Part shown: piece by piece, positions 26,340 through 36,274 of the stretch
Numbering within the stretch: the stretch's first letter is position 1
How the letters are laid out: each line of letters begins with the position of its first letter
Assembly: GCF_001028625.1 (NCBI RefSeq)
Contig: NZ_CP011805.1
Coordinates: 682,001 to 746,000 of the forward strand
Reading direction: 5' to 3'
Source of the DNA: Pelagerythrobacter marensis
Lineage (GTDB): Bacteria > Pseudomonadota > Alphaproteobacteria > Sphingomonadales > Sphingomonadaceae
Length of the DNA: 64,000 bases
Translations under genes and position numbers: made by a program
The notes under the pieces: model-generated
What the model was told of the DNA's origin: nothing
Seen by the model: the letters and a program-made list of their open reading frames with translations, nothing else
The model's database searches: none

Positions 26340-26885
26340 GTGCCGGAAAGCGGATTAACCACTGCCGCCGTTCGGGGCATCGTGCGGTTCCGTTCGGGCT
26401 GCTTGCTTCCGTTTCTGTTGATAGCGCTTGGTTTTCTTGGCTGGCTTACCGTGGTCGCGCTGGACGAGCGTTACGAGGTTGCGGCGGGGCATACCCGATA
26501 TCAGGAATTCCTGGCGGCCCTGGCAGACATGCGATGGGACGGGATAAGCCTTCCCTTGCTAGCGCTTACGGCCTTGCTCGGCTTCGAGATCCTGAAACTG
26601 GCACGAAGATGGGTCGACACTGTGGCCCTGACCTACGACCACGAGCGCGTGGTCTTCCATCCCACGCTCTACAAGAAGTCGCTGAAATGGTCGGATGTCG
26701 CCCGCTTGCAGCATCGCGCAGGCGGCGTTCGCTCCGATCTCCTGATAGAGCTGAAATCGGGCCGTCGCCTGCGGGTGCGCAATTGCGAAGAGGACGACGT
26801 CGCGCGCCTGCTCGACTGGTACGAGGAAGCGCGCCGGGGCCAAGAGGACGCCGAGAAGCCTGCGCCTCGCGCTCCCGCGCTGTGA
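26340..26885 (+). CDS. Hypothetical membrane protein with PH-like cytoplasmic domain
   Basis: Not assigned to a named family. The 181-residue product has two hydrophobic helices (about 20-41, LLPFLLIALGFLGWLTVVAL; 71-87, ISLPLLALTALLGFEIL) and a C-terminal soluble part. The segment VALTYDHERVVFHPTLYKKSLKWSDVARLQHR ... LLIELKSGRRLRV has the strand pattern of bacterial PH-like domains. The start is a GTG at 26340, 13 bases after the Lrp stop, so the two genes are probably cotranscribed. No function can be given. Confidence 0.62.
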   Translation: MPESGLTTAAVRGIVRFRSGCLLPFLLIALGFLGWLTVVALDERYEVAAGHTRYQEFLAALADMRWDGISLPLLALTALLGFEILKLARRWVDTVALTYDHERVVFHPTLYKKSLKWSDVARLQHRAGGVRSDLLIELKSGRRLRVRNCEEDDVARLLDWYEEARRGQEDAEKPAPRAPAL

Positions 26886-26971
26886 GCTGATTGGGCAGGC
26901 GCCGCTCAACGCGTTGCGCTGCCTGATGGGGTCCGCGTACCGCGACTTCGCGAACGACTGGCGGGGATGCG

Positions 26972-27010
26972 ATCCTCCCCATTTGCGCCTGCGGCGAAAA
27001 CGGGGAGGAT
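26972..27010. terminator. Hairpin between convergent genes, accC side
   Basis: ATCCTCCCC (26972-26980) pairs perfectly with GGGGAGGAT (27002-27010), with a smaller GC hairpin inside the loop and ATTTAT beyond. It can end both accC and the convergent membrane-protein gene. Confidence 0.7.
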
Positions 27011-27020
27011 ATTTATCGTG

Positions 27021-28382
<1,362 letters not shown>

Positions 28383-28390
28383 GGTTCGCC

Positions 28391-28885
28391 TCAGCCGATG
28401 ACGATCAGCGGCTGGTCGAATTCGACCGGCTGCGCGTTGTCGACCAGGATCGCCTTGATCGTGCCGGCCTTGTCGGCGACGATCGGGTTCATCACTTTCA
28501 TCGCTTCCACGATCACCAGGGTATCGCCCTGCTGCACACTGTCGCCGACCTTGACGAAAGGATCGGCGCCCGGCTCGGCGGCGAGATAGACGGTTCCGAC
28601 CATCGGCGATTTCAGTGCGCCGGCATGATCGTCCGCCGGCTGTGCCGGGGGCGTGTCGCCTGCCGGGGCGGCCGGGGCCGGCGCCGCAGGGGCGGGGGCC
28701 GGCGCGGCGAAAGCGGCAGGTGCCGCAGCCACGCCGCCGCGCGAAACGCGCACCTTGCGATCGCCATCCTCGACCTCGATTTCGGTAAGCCCTGTGTCCG
28801 CAAGCATTTCGGCCAGTTCACGGACCAGCGCGGTATCGACGTTCATGCCGGGCTTGCGCCCGGCGCTGCCTTTGTTTTCGGCCAT
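28391..28885 (-). CDS. accB: Acetyl-CoA carboxylase, biotin carboxyl carrier protein
   Basis: A 164-residue BCCP. The N-terminal helical segment (MNVDTALVRELAEMLADTGLTEIEVEDG) is followed by a flexible Ala/Pro linker (about 53-85) and the biotinyl domain. The biotin-accepting lysine is K130 in the motif EAMKVMN. It shuttles carboxybiotin between AccC and the AccAD carboxyltransferase in the cytoplasm. It lies 78 bases after aroQ and 8 before accC. Confidence 0.97.
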   Translation of the reverse strand: MAENKGSAGRKPGMNVDTALVRELAEMLADTGLTEIEVEDGDRKVRVSRGGVAAAPAAFAAPAPAPAAPAPAAPAGDTPPAQPADDHAGALKSPMVGTVYLAAEPGADPFVKVGDSVQQGDTLVIVEAMKVMNPIVADKAGTIKAILVDNAQPVEFDQPLIVIG

Positions 28886-28963
28886 TAAACAACCCTTGTT
28901 CGTTTCGAACGCCCGCCTATGCGCGGCTCTGCCCGGGCTGGCAAGGGGGCGAGGGGGACGAGA

Positions 28964-29398
28964 TTACAATTCCGTAACGCTATCCAGCGCGACCAGATAG
29001 GACCTCGCGCCGAGGCCTTTCACCGTGCGCGCCGCCGCTTCACCAACATAGGAATGATGGCGAAACGGCTCGCGCGTTGCGGGATCGGACAGATGCACCT
29101 CGATCACCGGGGTGCGGATCGCCTTCACCGCGTCGAGCAGCGCGATCGAGGTATGGGTATAGGCGGCGGGGTTGAGCAGGACCGCCCGCGCCCCTTCCGC
29201 CTGCGCCTCGTGCAGCCAGTCGACCAGCATCCCTTCATGATTGGTCTGGCGCATGTCGATCGTCAGCCCCAGCTCGCGGGCGCGATCTTCCAGCATGTCG
29301 GCAATATCGTCGAGCGTGTCCGAACCATAAATCTCCGGCTCGCGCAGGCCCAGCAGATTGAGATTGGGTCCGTTGAGGACATAGACGGTGTTGGACAT
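28964..29398 (-). CDS. aroQ: 3-dehydroquinate dehydratase, type II
   Basis: A 144-residue type II dehydroquinase, third step of the shikimate pathway. The start VYVLNGPNLNLLGLREPEIYG contains the active-site Arg (R19) and catalytic Tyr (Y24). QTNHEGMLVDWLHEA, LNPAAYTHTSIALLDA and VIEVHLSDP complete the substrate site, including the general-acid His. The usual alphaproteobacterial order aroQ-accB-accC is kept. Unusually, its ATG comes only 3 bases after the stop of the yoeB toxin gene, so its ribosome-binding site lies within yoeB. Confidence 0.97.
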   Translation of the reverse strand: MSNTVYVLNGPNLNLLGLREPEIYGSDTLDDIADMLEDRARELGLTIDMRQTNHEGMLVDWLHEAQAEGARAVLLNPAAYTHTSIALLDAVKAIRTPVIEVHLSDPATREPFRHHSYVGEAAARTVKGLGARSYLVALDSVTEL

Positions 29399-29401
29399 CG
29401 G

Positions 29402-29668
29402 TCAGTAGTGCCCTTTGCATTGAACGATTTCCAGCCTTTGATCGGGATGCTTCCCGGCGATGCGGTAGACGAGACGATCCCGGTGGTTAATCCGCCGGGA
29501 CCAGAGGCCGGCAAGCTCGCCCCGAAGCGGCTCGGGCTTGCCCAGTCCCTTGAAGGGATTTCTTCGGCATTCCTCGATCAGGCCGTTCAGGCGGAGCAGT
29601 GTTTTTCGATCATTCGCGCACCAGTACCGGTAATCTTCCCAGGCGTGGGAGGAGAAGACGATCTTCAC
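29402..29668 (-). CDS. yoeB: Toxin of Txe/YoeB family (mRNA endonuclease)
   Basis: An 88-residue RelE-superfamily toxin that cleaves mRNA on the ribosome. It carries the family pattern: start VFSSHAWEDYRYW, LNGLIEECRRNPFKGLGKPEPLRGELAGLWSRRI, then the basic DRLVYRI and the terminal catalytic His-Tyr (CKGHY). Complete length argues that it is functional. Its GTG start overlaps the antitoxin stop by 4 bases (GTGA). Its stop is 3 bases before aroQ. Confidence 0.93.
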   Translation of the reverse strand: MKIVFSSHAWEDYRYWCANDRKTLLRLNGLIEECRRNPFKGLGKPEPLRGELAGLWSRRINHRDRLVYRIAGKHPDQRLEIVQCKGHY

Positions 29669-29919
29669 GGATGGACCAGATCGTGCTCGCCACCTTCATC
29701 CTGATCGAGTTCGGCAATGCTTTCGCGCAGCCGCCGGGCATTCTTCGGACTCGCCATTAGATGCTCGGTCTCGACAATAGAATTCCATTCGGACAGCGAG
29801 ACCATCACCACAGCCTCTCCATTGCGGCGGGTGACGACCACTTCGGAACGGTGGTCCACCACCTTGTCCATCACGCTCTTCAGGTTTTTGCGCGCATCGC
29901 TGTAGGTCATCACATCCAC
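29665..29919 (-). CDS. yefM: Antitoxin of Phd/YefM family
   Basis: An 84-residue antitoxin. The N-terminal dimerisation and DNA-binding fold (MTYSDARKNLKSVMDKVVDHRSEVVVTRRNGEAVVMVSLSEWNSI) matches YefM closely; the acidic C-terminus (ESIAELDQDEGGEHDLV) would wrap the YoeB toxin. The start GTG 29919 is preceded by AAGGAGA; an ATG three codons later is an alternative. First gene of the toxin-antitoxin pair, with a matching operator upstream. Confidence 0.93.
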   Translation of the reverse strand: MDVMTYSDARKNLKSVMDKVVDHRSEVVVTRRNGEAVVMVSLSEWNSIVETEHLMASPKNARRLRESIAELDQDEGGEHDLVHP

Positions 29920-29942
29920 GGCCTGTCTCCTTGCAAGCTATA

Positions 29943-29960
29943 TGTACATTTAATTGTACA
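29943..29960 (-). promoter_or_regulatory. YefM-YoeB operator, paired TGTACA sites
   Basis: Two TGTACA hexamers (29943-29948 and 29955-29960) have centres exactly 12 bp apart, the core and spacing of the E. coli yefM-yoeB operator. They lie 24 bases upstream of the yefM start and should mediate autorepression. Confidence 0.85.
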
Positions 29961-29978
29961 AATGCAACGAGAATGGGA

Positions 29979-30392
29979 TCAGTTCTCGACGCCCTTTGCC
30001 TTCCCCCACTGCCGGGCGGCGGTATAGCCGAGGTAGCCGGTGCCGAAGAGCATGTAGAGTTCTTCGGGCAGGCCCCGCAGATAGGCGGTGATGCCGGCGC
30101 CGATATTGCGTGCGGCTGCGGGGTCGAAGGCGGAAAGCACGCCCATCGGCAGGGCGAACAGCAGCAGGACGTACATGACATAGAGGAAGCTGGGCCGGGC
30201 GCGGCTGGTCCAGGGATCGCGCGAGTTTGCCTCTGCCACGATGGCGGAAAGGCGGGTCTCGATCCGTTTCAGTTCCTGCGTTCCTTCGAGCTGGAGCAGT
30301 TCGAGCTTGGCCCGGGCGCGGGCTTCCTTGTCCGGGATCACCTTGTCGATGATCGCGGCCATCGGGCCGATAAGCGATTCGATGAGAGGCAT
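29979..30392 (-). CDS. Holin family protein, GTA-type 3TM holin
   Basis: A 137-residue protein resembling the 3TM holins associated with gene transfer agents. The N-terminus MPLIESLIGPMAAIIDKVIPDKEARARAKLELLQLE is followed by a charged helix and hydrophobic segments (SFLYVMYVLLLFALPMGVLSAF; LRGLPEELYMLFGTGYLGYTAA). Such holins make holes in the inner membrane for lysis and particle release. No other GTA structural gene is near. ATG 30392 is preceded by GGAG; the ORF could begin four codons earlier. Confidence 0.78.
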   Translation of the reverse strand: MPLIESLIGPMAAIIDKVIPDKEARARAKLELLQLEGTQELKRIETRLSAIVAEANSRDPWTSRARPSFLYVMYVLLLFALPMGVLSAFDPAAARNIGAGITAYLRGLPEELYMLFGTGYLGYTAARQWGKAKGVEN

Positions 30393-30464
30393 GGCGAGCT
30401 CCATATTTGCGAGTCGCCGGAGTAGATAACCATATAGGTTCGTGTAGGAAAGTGCTTTGTCGCT

Positions 30465-31376
30465 TTAGGCGTGCAATCCGGCATCGGCGAGCAGATTGCG
30501 TGCCAGGACCAGATGTGGCCGATCGAGCATCGCGCCATCAAGGCCCACCGCGCCCGCGCCCGGGTTGGCATCGAATGCGGCGATGACTTTGCGGGCATGG
30601 GCGATTTCTGCCTCCCCCGGGGTGAAGGCCTCGTTGATAACCTCGACTTGCGCCGGATGGATGGCCAGCATGCCGCGGTATCCCTGGCTGCGAACCATCT
30701 GCGCCCGGTCGCGCAGGCCTTCCAGGTCGCGGAAGTCGGCCTGAATCGTCTCGATCGCCGCGACCCCGGCTGCCGCCGCGCCCAGCAGGCACAGGCTGCG
30801 CGCCAGCTCGAATGTCGGCATGTACTGTCCGTTGGGCCCGAACTGGACGCGCGCGCCGAGGGCGGAGGACAGGTCCTCTGCACCCCAGCTCATCGCGGCG
30901 AGCCGCGGCGCGCCCTCGTAATCGCCGGTGCGGAACATAGCCCGCGGGGTTTCGGTCACCAGGGCGGCTACGCGGGTCTGCCCGGCGGCGATTCCGTTTG
31001 CGGCCTCCAGCCGGGTAAGATGCGCGTCGAGCGCCTCGACGTCGGCCTTTCCTTCGGCCTTGGGCAGCATGATCCCGCCCGGGGCGGCGGGGATGACAGC
31101 TTCCAGATCCGCCAGCGTCTCACCCCCGGACAGTGGATTGACGCGGACCCACAGCCGCGAGCGATCGTCGCGCGCGGTGAGGAAATCGCGCACCAGCGCG
31201 CGCGCTGCCGGCTTGTTTTCGGGAGAGACGGAATCTTCGAGATCGAGCAGGACGATATCGGCGGGGCCGTCGGCGGCCTTGGCCATCTTCCGCTCGCTGT
31301 CGCCCGGCGCGAACAGCCATGATCGTATCCGCGGCAAGGGGCGGGCACTGCTGGGGCTGGAACCGGGCGTAGTCAT
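30465..31376 (-). CDS. HpcH/HpaI aldolase / CitE-like CoA ester lyase
   Basis: A 303-residue CitE-like enzyme of the malyl/citramalyl-CoA lyase family. RSWLFAPGDSERKMAKA and ADIVLLDLEDSVSPENKPAAR give the N-terminal substrate and Mg2+ site; R in RLWVRVNP, the metal ligand E in LVTETPRAM and MSWGAEDLSSALGA follow. Probably cleaves or forms a 3-hydroxyacyl-CoA ester; the substrate cannot be told. ATG 31376 is preceded by GGAGG; the longer upstream frame lacks similarity. Stand-alone gene, divergent from the amidohydrolase. Confidence 0.88.
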   Translation of the reverse strand: MTTPGSSPSSARPLPRIRSWLFAPGDSERKMAKAADGPADIVLLDLEDSVSPENKPAARALVRDFLTARDDRSRLWVRVNPLSGGETLADLEAVIPAAPGGIMLPKAEGKADVEALDAHLTRLEAANGIAAGQTRVAALVTETPRAMFRTGDYEGAPRLAAMSWGAEDLSSALGARVQFGPNGQYMPTFELARSLCLLGAAAAGVAAIETIQADFRDLEGLRDRAQMVRSQGYRGMLAIHPAQVEVINEAFTPGEAEIAHARKVIAAFDANPGAGAVGLDGAMLDRPHLVLARNLLADAGLHA

Positions 31377-31546
31377 CGGCAAATCCTCCATGCCGCGCGC
31401 TAGTGGCGAAGCGGGGAGGGCGCAAGACCGGCGAAGGGCGCGGGGTGCCGACGCGCGCAGGGCACGGCATGTCGAACCGCGCTTGCCCCGCCTTTCCGCA
31501 CGGCTGATCCCCCACGTGGGATCGATCGGGAAGAGAAAGGGCGGGA

Positions 31547-32926
31547 ATGATCCGGACGGGACGGCTGCTGGCAATGCTGGTGGCGTGCCTTGCACTGGCC
31601 GCCCCCGCGTGGCCGGACGCGCCGCCATCGGCGACACGCACTGCCATCGTTGGCGCGGCCGTGATCGACGGTACGGGCGCGCCGCCGCGCAGTGACATGG
31701 TCGTCGTAATTGAGGGCGAGCGAATTTCCGCCGTTTCGCCGCGCAAGGATTTCGTGCCGTCCGCCGGCATGAAGATCATCGACGGTGCGGGGAAGACAAT
31801 CGTTCCCGGCTTCGTCGGCATGCACGATCACACCCATGTGCCGGGCAACACCTTCACCGGCAATGTCGCCGCGAGCCTGTGGATTGCAGGCGGCGTGACC
31901 ACGGTCATGACCGCAGGCAGCGCCGAACCCGAACGCGAGCTGGCGCTGGCCCGCGAAATCGCGCGGGGCGAGCGCATCGGGCCCGAAATCTTCGCCAGCG
32001 CGCCCTATATCTCCGGGCCGGGGGGCAGCCCCGCAATGGTCAGCCCGGCGAATGAAGCGGAGGCGCGGGCATTCGTTCGCGGCTGGCGCAAGCGCGGTGT
32101 CCGGTGGTTCAAACTCTACCGGCATACCAGGCCCGCGATCGGGGCGGCAGTGATCGATGAAGCGCACAGGCGCGGTGGCCGCGTGACCGGACATCTGTGT
32201 TCAATCACTTTCGCAGAGGCGGCGGCAATGGGTATCGACGGGATCGAACACGGTCTGACCTCCGCCAGCGACCTGGTGCCCGACAAGCAGGTGGGAACCT
32301 GTCGTTCGGCCGTGCCCCTGCTCGACACTCTCGATCTCGACAGTCCGGACGTCGCGCGCCTGATCGAAACGCTGGTGGCACAGGGCGTGACGCTCACATC
32401 GACCCTCCCGATTCTGGAAGGTCGATTCGCCCATCGGCCGCAGGGCGATGCGCGCAGTCTGGCCTTGCTGACGCCCGCCGCGCGCGAGCGGCTGGCGATC
32501 CGCAGGCGGCAACTGGAAGCCGATGCGGCAGGCACCGTGTGGACGCCGGCGGTCTGGCAGAAGGTTCTCGCGTTCGAACGGCGCTTCGTGGCCGCGGGCG
32601 GCACGCTTCTGATGGGGCCCGATTTCGGGCGGCATGCGGTTCCCGGCTTCGGCAACCAGCGGGGGTTCGAACTGCTCGTGGAAGCGGGGTTTACGGTGCC
32701 CGAAGCGGTGCGGATCGCAACGCTGAACGGTGCCAGCGCGCTCGGCATCGGCCACCGCGTCGGCCGGATCGCGCCCGGATTCGAGGCGGACCTGATCCTG
32801 ATAGCCGGCGATCCGGTGCGGCGCCCGCGCGATATCCGCAAGGTCGAGACCGTCTTCGTCAACGGACATGCAATCGCCCCGGCACCGCTGATCGAAGCGG
32901 CGCGCGGACGTTTCGGTCCACAATGA
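31547..32926 (+). CDS. Exported amidohydrolase family protein
   Basis: A 459-residue metallo-amidohydrolase with a signal peptide (1-25, LLAMLVACLALAAPAWPDA). Metal site: HxH in GFVGMHDHTHVPG, carbamylated-lysine candidate in VRWFKLYRHTRP, His residues in GRVTGHLCSITF and IDGIEHGLTSA, and Asp in LLMGPDFG. The group includes imidazolonepropionase-like and prolidase-like enzymes; the substrate is unknown. It overlaps or abuts the following deacetylase gene (ATGA at 32923), so both products are likely made together and act outside the cytoplasm. Confidence 0.85.
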   Translation: MIRTGRLLAMLVACLALAAPAWPDAPPSATRTAIVGAAVIDGTGAPPRSDMVVVIEGERISAVSPRKDFVPSAGMKIIDGAGKTIVPGFVGMHDHTHVPGNTFTGNVAASLWIAGGVTTVMTAGSAEPERELALAREIARGERIGPEIFASAPYISGPGGSPAMVSPANEAEARAFVRGWRKRGVRWFKLYRHTRPAIGAAVIDEAHRRGGRVTGHLCSITFAEAAAMGIDGIEHGLTSASDLVPDKQVGTCRSAVPLLDTLDLDSPDVARLIETLVAQGVTLTSTLPILEGRFAHRPQGDARSLALLTPAARERLAIRRRQLEADAAGTVWTPAVWQKVLAFERRFVAAGGTLLMGPDFGRHAVPGFGNQRGFELLVEAGFTVPEAVRIATLNGASALGIGHRVGRIAPGFEADLILIAGDPVRRPRDIRKVETVFVNGHAIAPAPLIEAARGRFGPQ

Positions 32927-32943
32927 TCGCCATGGAACTGGAG

Positions 32944-33921
32944 ATGCGAATGATCAGGTTGTTGCTGTCCGCCGTCCTCGTCCCGCTTCTGGCGGCCTGC
33001 GCGCCACACCCGGCGCAGGCCGCGGATGGCCAGGCGTCAGGCGCAGAACGACGGATCGCGATCACGCTCGACGACGCGCCGCTGGGGCCGGGTGCGCGCG
33101 GCGACCATGATCGGGCCGATGCGCTGATCGCCGGCTTGCGGGCGAGCGGGGTGCAGGCCGCGTTCTTCGTCACGACCGATGGCTTTGCCGAACTCTCCGA
33201 CGGCCGCGATCGCGTTGCCCGTTATGGCCAGGCCGGCCATCTGATCGCCAACCACACCCATAGCCATCTCCGCCTGAGCGCTTCCGACGCAGAGGCGTTT
33301 CTTGCCGATGTCCGATCGGCGGAATCGCTGCTCGAAGGGCTGCCGAACCGCAGGCCGTGGTTTCGCTACCCCTACCTCGACGAAGGGCGGCAGGATCGCG
33401 GCAAGCGGAACGCGGTGCGCGCCGGATTGGCCGAATTCGGGCTCGCCAATGGCTATGTCACCGTCGACACTTATGACTGGCATTTCGACCGTCGCTGGGC
33501 GCAGGCAGTGGCCGAGGGAGCGGAGGTCGACGAGACGGCGCTGCAGGCGGTCTATATCGCAATGATCGTCGACGCAGCCGAACATGCCCACGGCCTGGCT
33601 GCGGCGTGGTTGCCGCAGCAGCCGGTGCATACGTTGTTGCTGCATGAAAACGATGCGGCCGCCGCGTTCCTGCCCGCTGCGATCGCTGCCCTGCGGGACA
33701 AGGGGTGGACGATCGTTTCGCCCGATGCGGCCTACAATGATCCGCTGCCCGATTCCGATAGCGGCTTTACCGGCATGGGCCGCGTCGCAACGCTCGCGCT
33801 GGGCGCAGGCGCACGCGGTGCCGAGGCGTTCGATCACTGGTCGGCATCCGAAGAGGCAATCGACCGGCGGCTGACGGAAACGGGGGCGATAAAGCTCGCG
33901 AGCGAACCGCCCGACCGATGA
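32944..33921 (+). CDS. Polysaccharide deacetylase family lipoprotein
   Basis: A protein of about 325 residues with an N-terminal lipoprotein signal (LLLSAVLVPLLAAC), so probably anchored in the envelope. The NodB fold shows the metal Asp pair in IAITLDDAPLGPG, the His motif in LIANHTHSHLRLS and WFRYPYLDEG as motif 3, with TLLLHENDAAAAF near the end. Substrate may be peptidoglycan or another acetylated glycan. ATG 32944 gives a compact lipoprotein signal after GGAACTGGAG; ATG 32923, overlapping the amidohydrolase stop, is the alternative start. Confidence 0.85.
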   Translation: MRMIRLLLSAVLVPLLAACAPHPAQAADGQASGAERRIAITLDDAPLGPGARGDHDRADALIAGLRASGVQAAFFVTTDGFAELSDGRDRVARYGQAGHLIANHTHSHLRLSASDAEAFLADVRSAESLLEGLPNRRPWFRYPYLDEGRQDRGKRNAVRAGLAEFGLANGYVTVDTYDWHFDRRWAQAVAEGAEVDETALQAVYIAMIVDAAEHAHGLAAAWLPQQPVHTLLLHENDAAAAFLPAAIAALRDKGWTIVSPDAAYNDPLPDSDSGFTGMGRVATLALGAGARGAEAFDHWSASEEAIDRRLTETGAIKLASEPPDR

Positions 33922-34044
33922 CGCGCTGCGCAACCGCCCGCGCGCGCCGGGCGCCTGGCGAACGGGCTCGCGGGGGAGGGCGAACGCGATGGGTTTGGTT
34001 GAAAGACCAGAGCTGCTCTGACCAGAGCCAACTCCTGAAACCAC

Positions 34045-34121
34045 TGGTCGGGACGACTGGATTCGAACCAGCGACCCCCACACCCCCAGTGTGATGCGCT
34101 ACCAGGCTGCGCTACGTCCCG
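34045..34121 (-). tRNA. tRNA-Pro (anticodon GGG)
   Basis: Minus-strand cloverleaf: acceptor CGGGACG / CGTCCCG, anticodon stem CACAC / GTGTG around TGGGGGT giving GGG, T-arm GGTTCGAATCC and encoded CCA. Confidence 0.95.
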
Positions 34122-34332
34122 TATCCAGTGGAGGGCGGCCCTATAGGGTGCCGGTCCGGCGGTGGCAAGCGCCGATCTTCGCGCTGTGGGAGATGCGCGA
34201 TTCGTTGCCCTCATCTTGCAATGCTGCTAGGCGCGCCCACTTGATCGGCGGGGAGGCGAAGGGCCGGTAACGCACCGGAACCGCGCGCATCCCCGCACAT
34301 GTTCTTGGCTCAAGCTCGATAGGCACATTTTC

Positions 34333-34653
34333 ATGCTCGATTTCCTTGCCGCGGCGGCCAGCGCAGATGCGCCGCCCGCGTGGATCCAATGGCTTCCGAT
34401 CGTCGGCATGATCGCGATCTTCTGGTTCCTGATCATCCGCCCGCAGATGCGCCAGCAGAAGCAGCATCGCGAGAAGATCGCCGGGATCAAGAAGGGCGAT
34501 CAGGTCGTCACCGCCGGCGGGATCGTAGGCAAAGTCGTCAAGGTGGACGACAACTACGCCGATATCGAAATCGCGCAGGGTGTTCGGGTCAAGACGGTGA
34601 AGAGCACCATCGGTGACATCGTGCCGCCCGGCGGCGCGGCGGCGAACGACTGA
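34333..34653 (+). CDS. yajC: Preprotein translocase subunit YajC
   Basis: A 106-residue inner-membrane protein of the SecDF-YajC complex, which assists SecYEG export. A single transmembrane helix (about 18-36, IQWLPIVGMIAIFWFLIIRP) is followed by the conserved RPQMRQQKQHREKIAGIKKGDQVVTAGGIVGKV. It is first in the yajC-secD-secF operon, 13 bases before secD. Confidence 0.96.
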   Translation: MLDFLAAAASADAPPAWIQWLPIVGMIAIFWFLIIRPQMRQQKQHREKIAGIKKGDQVVTAGGIVGKVVKVDDNYADIEIAQGVRVKTVKSTIGDIVPPGGAAAND

Positions 34654-34666
34654 GCGGGGCCGGCGG

Positions 34667-36262
34667 ATGCTCGATTTCCCGCTTTGGAAGCGCGGCTGGT
34701 TCTGGGGGCTGACCCTGGCCCTGACGGCACTGGCGCTCCCATCCATCTTCTCGCTTTCTGGCGCCCGCTGGCCCGCTGCCTTGCCCGACCCGGAGGTTAA
34801 CCTCGGGCTCGATCTTGCCGGCGGCAGCCATATTCTGCTGGAAGCCGACCCGACCGAAGTCGCCGTGCAGCGTTTGCGCAATATGGAGGAATCGGTCCGC
34901 TCGACCCTCCGCCGGGCAGAACCCGCCGTCAGTTTCGGCGATGTATCGACCGCCGAAGGGCGGCTGAGCTTCATGGTGCAGAGCGTCGCGGATGTGGATC
35001 GCGCACGCTCCTTGCTCGAACCGCTGTTGAACGGCGAAGGTCTGGTTCGCGAATGGAACCTGACCGTTGTCGACGAAACGCGCATTGTCCTCACCCCGAC
35101 CGAGGCGGGGCTGGAAGCAGCAGTCAATGCCGCGATGGATTCGTCGCAGGACGTGATCGACCGGCGCATCAATGCGCTGGGTACGCGCGAACCGACGATC
35201 ATTCGCCAGGGCGAAAACCGCATCGTGGTTCAGGTCCCCGGGCTGGAAGATCCCGATCAGGTCAAGGAACTGGTGGGGCGCACGGCCAAACTGGAATTCA
35301 AGCTGGTCAATGAAAACGCCCTGCAGACCGATCTGGCGCAAGGAATCGCCGAACCGGGCCAGCAGATATTTCCCTATGCCCCCGACAGCCCCTTCTTCGG
35401 ACAGAACGTTGCGGTTTACCGCCTGGGCGGGATCGATGGCGGATCGCTGATCCGCGCGCAGGCGAGCCGCAATCAGGATAACGAAGACGTCGTCGTCATC
35501 CAGTTCGACCAGCAGGGCGGCAATCGTTTCGCCAAGCTGACGTCCGAAAATGTCGGCAAGCAGTTTGCGATCGTCCTCGACGGCGAAGTCATCTCCGCGC
35601 CGGTGATCAACGACCGGATCCTCAGCGGGGTTTCCGAAATTTCGGGCAGCTTCACGCCCGAAAGCGCGCAGCAGCTTGCGATTTCGCTTCAGTCCGGTGC
35701 CCTGCCGGTCGATCTGACCGTGGTCGAGGAACGGACCGTGGGGCCGGACCTTGGCGCTGAGTCGATCCGGCTGGGCCTGCTGGCGATGCTGGTGGGCTCC
35801 ATCGCAGTCGTCACCCTGATGATCGCGTCCTACGGTCGCTTCGGCGTCTATGCGACGATCGCGTTGATCTTCAACGTGCTGATGATCCTGGGCATCATGG
35901 CGTTGATGAACACAACGCTCACGCTGCCGGGCATCGCCGGTTTCGTGCTGACGATCGGCGCGGCGGTGGATGCCAACGTGCTGATCAACGAACGCATACG
36001 CGAAGAACGCAAGCGGGGCAGGCGGGTGATCGCCGCGGTCGAAAACGGGTATCGCGAGGCAAGCCGCGCGATCTTCGACGCCAATATCACCAACTTCATT
36101 GCCGGCGTCCTGCTGTTCATGTTCGGCACCGGGCCGATTCGCGGGTTCGCGGTCGTGCTGATTATCGGCCTGTTCACCAGTGTCTTCACCGCCGTTTCGC
36201 TCACGCGCATGTGGGTGGCCGGCTGGCTGCGCAGAACGCGGCCGCAAGACCTGAACATTTAA
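34667..36262 (+). CDS. secD: Protein translocase subunit SecD
   Basis: A 531-residue RND-type membrane protein that uses the proton gradient to pull exported proteins through. TM1 at about 9-29, the D1 motif NLGLDLAGGSHILLEAD, the long periplasmic domain (about 45-350), then five C-terminal helices including GPDLGAESIRLGL and the D5 motif GFVLTIGAAVDANVLINERIREE. ATG 34667 is the family start (MLDFPLWKR); the earlier in-frame ATG lies inside yajC. Followed by secF after 12 bases. Confidence 0.97.
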   Translation: MLDFPLWKRGWFWGLTLALTALALPSIFSLSGARWPAALPDPEVNLGLDLAGGSHILLEADPTEVAVQRLRNMEESVRSTLRRAEPAVSFGDVSTAEGRLSFMVQSVADVDRARSLLEPLLNGEGLVREWNLTVVDETRIVLTPTEAGLEAAVNAAMDSSQDVIDRRINALGTREPTIIRQGENRIVVQVPGLEDPDQVKELVGRTAKLEFKLVNENALQTDLAQGIAEPGQQIFPYAPDSPFFGQNVAVYRLGGIDGGSLIRAQASRNQDNEDVVVIQFDQQGGNRFAKLTSENVGKQFAIVLDGEVISAPVINDRILSGVSEISGSFTPESAQQLAISLQSGALPVDLTVVEERTVGPDLGAESIRLGLLAMLVGSIAVVTLMIASYGRFGVYATIALIFNVLMILGIMALMNTTLTLPGIAGFVLTIGAAVDANVLINERIREERKRGRRVIAAVENGYREASRAIFDANITNFIAGVLLFMFGTGPIRGFAVVLIIGLFTSVFTAVSLTRMWVAGWLRRTRPQDLNI

Positions 36263-36274
36263 GGGAGACGACCG

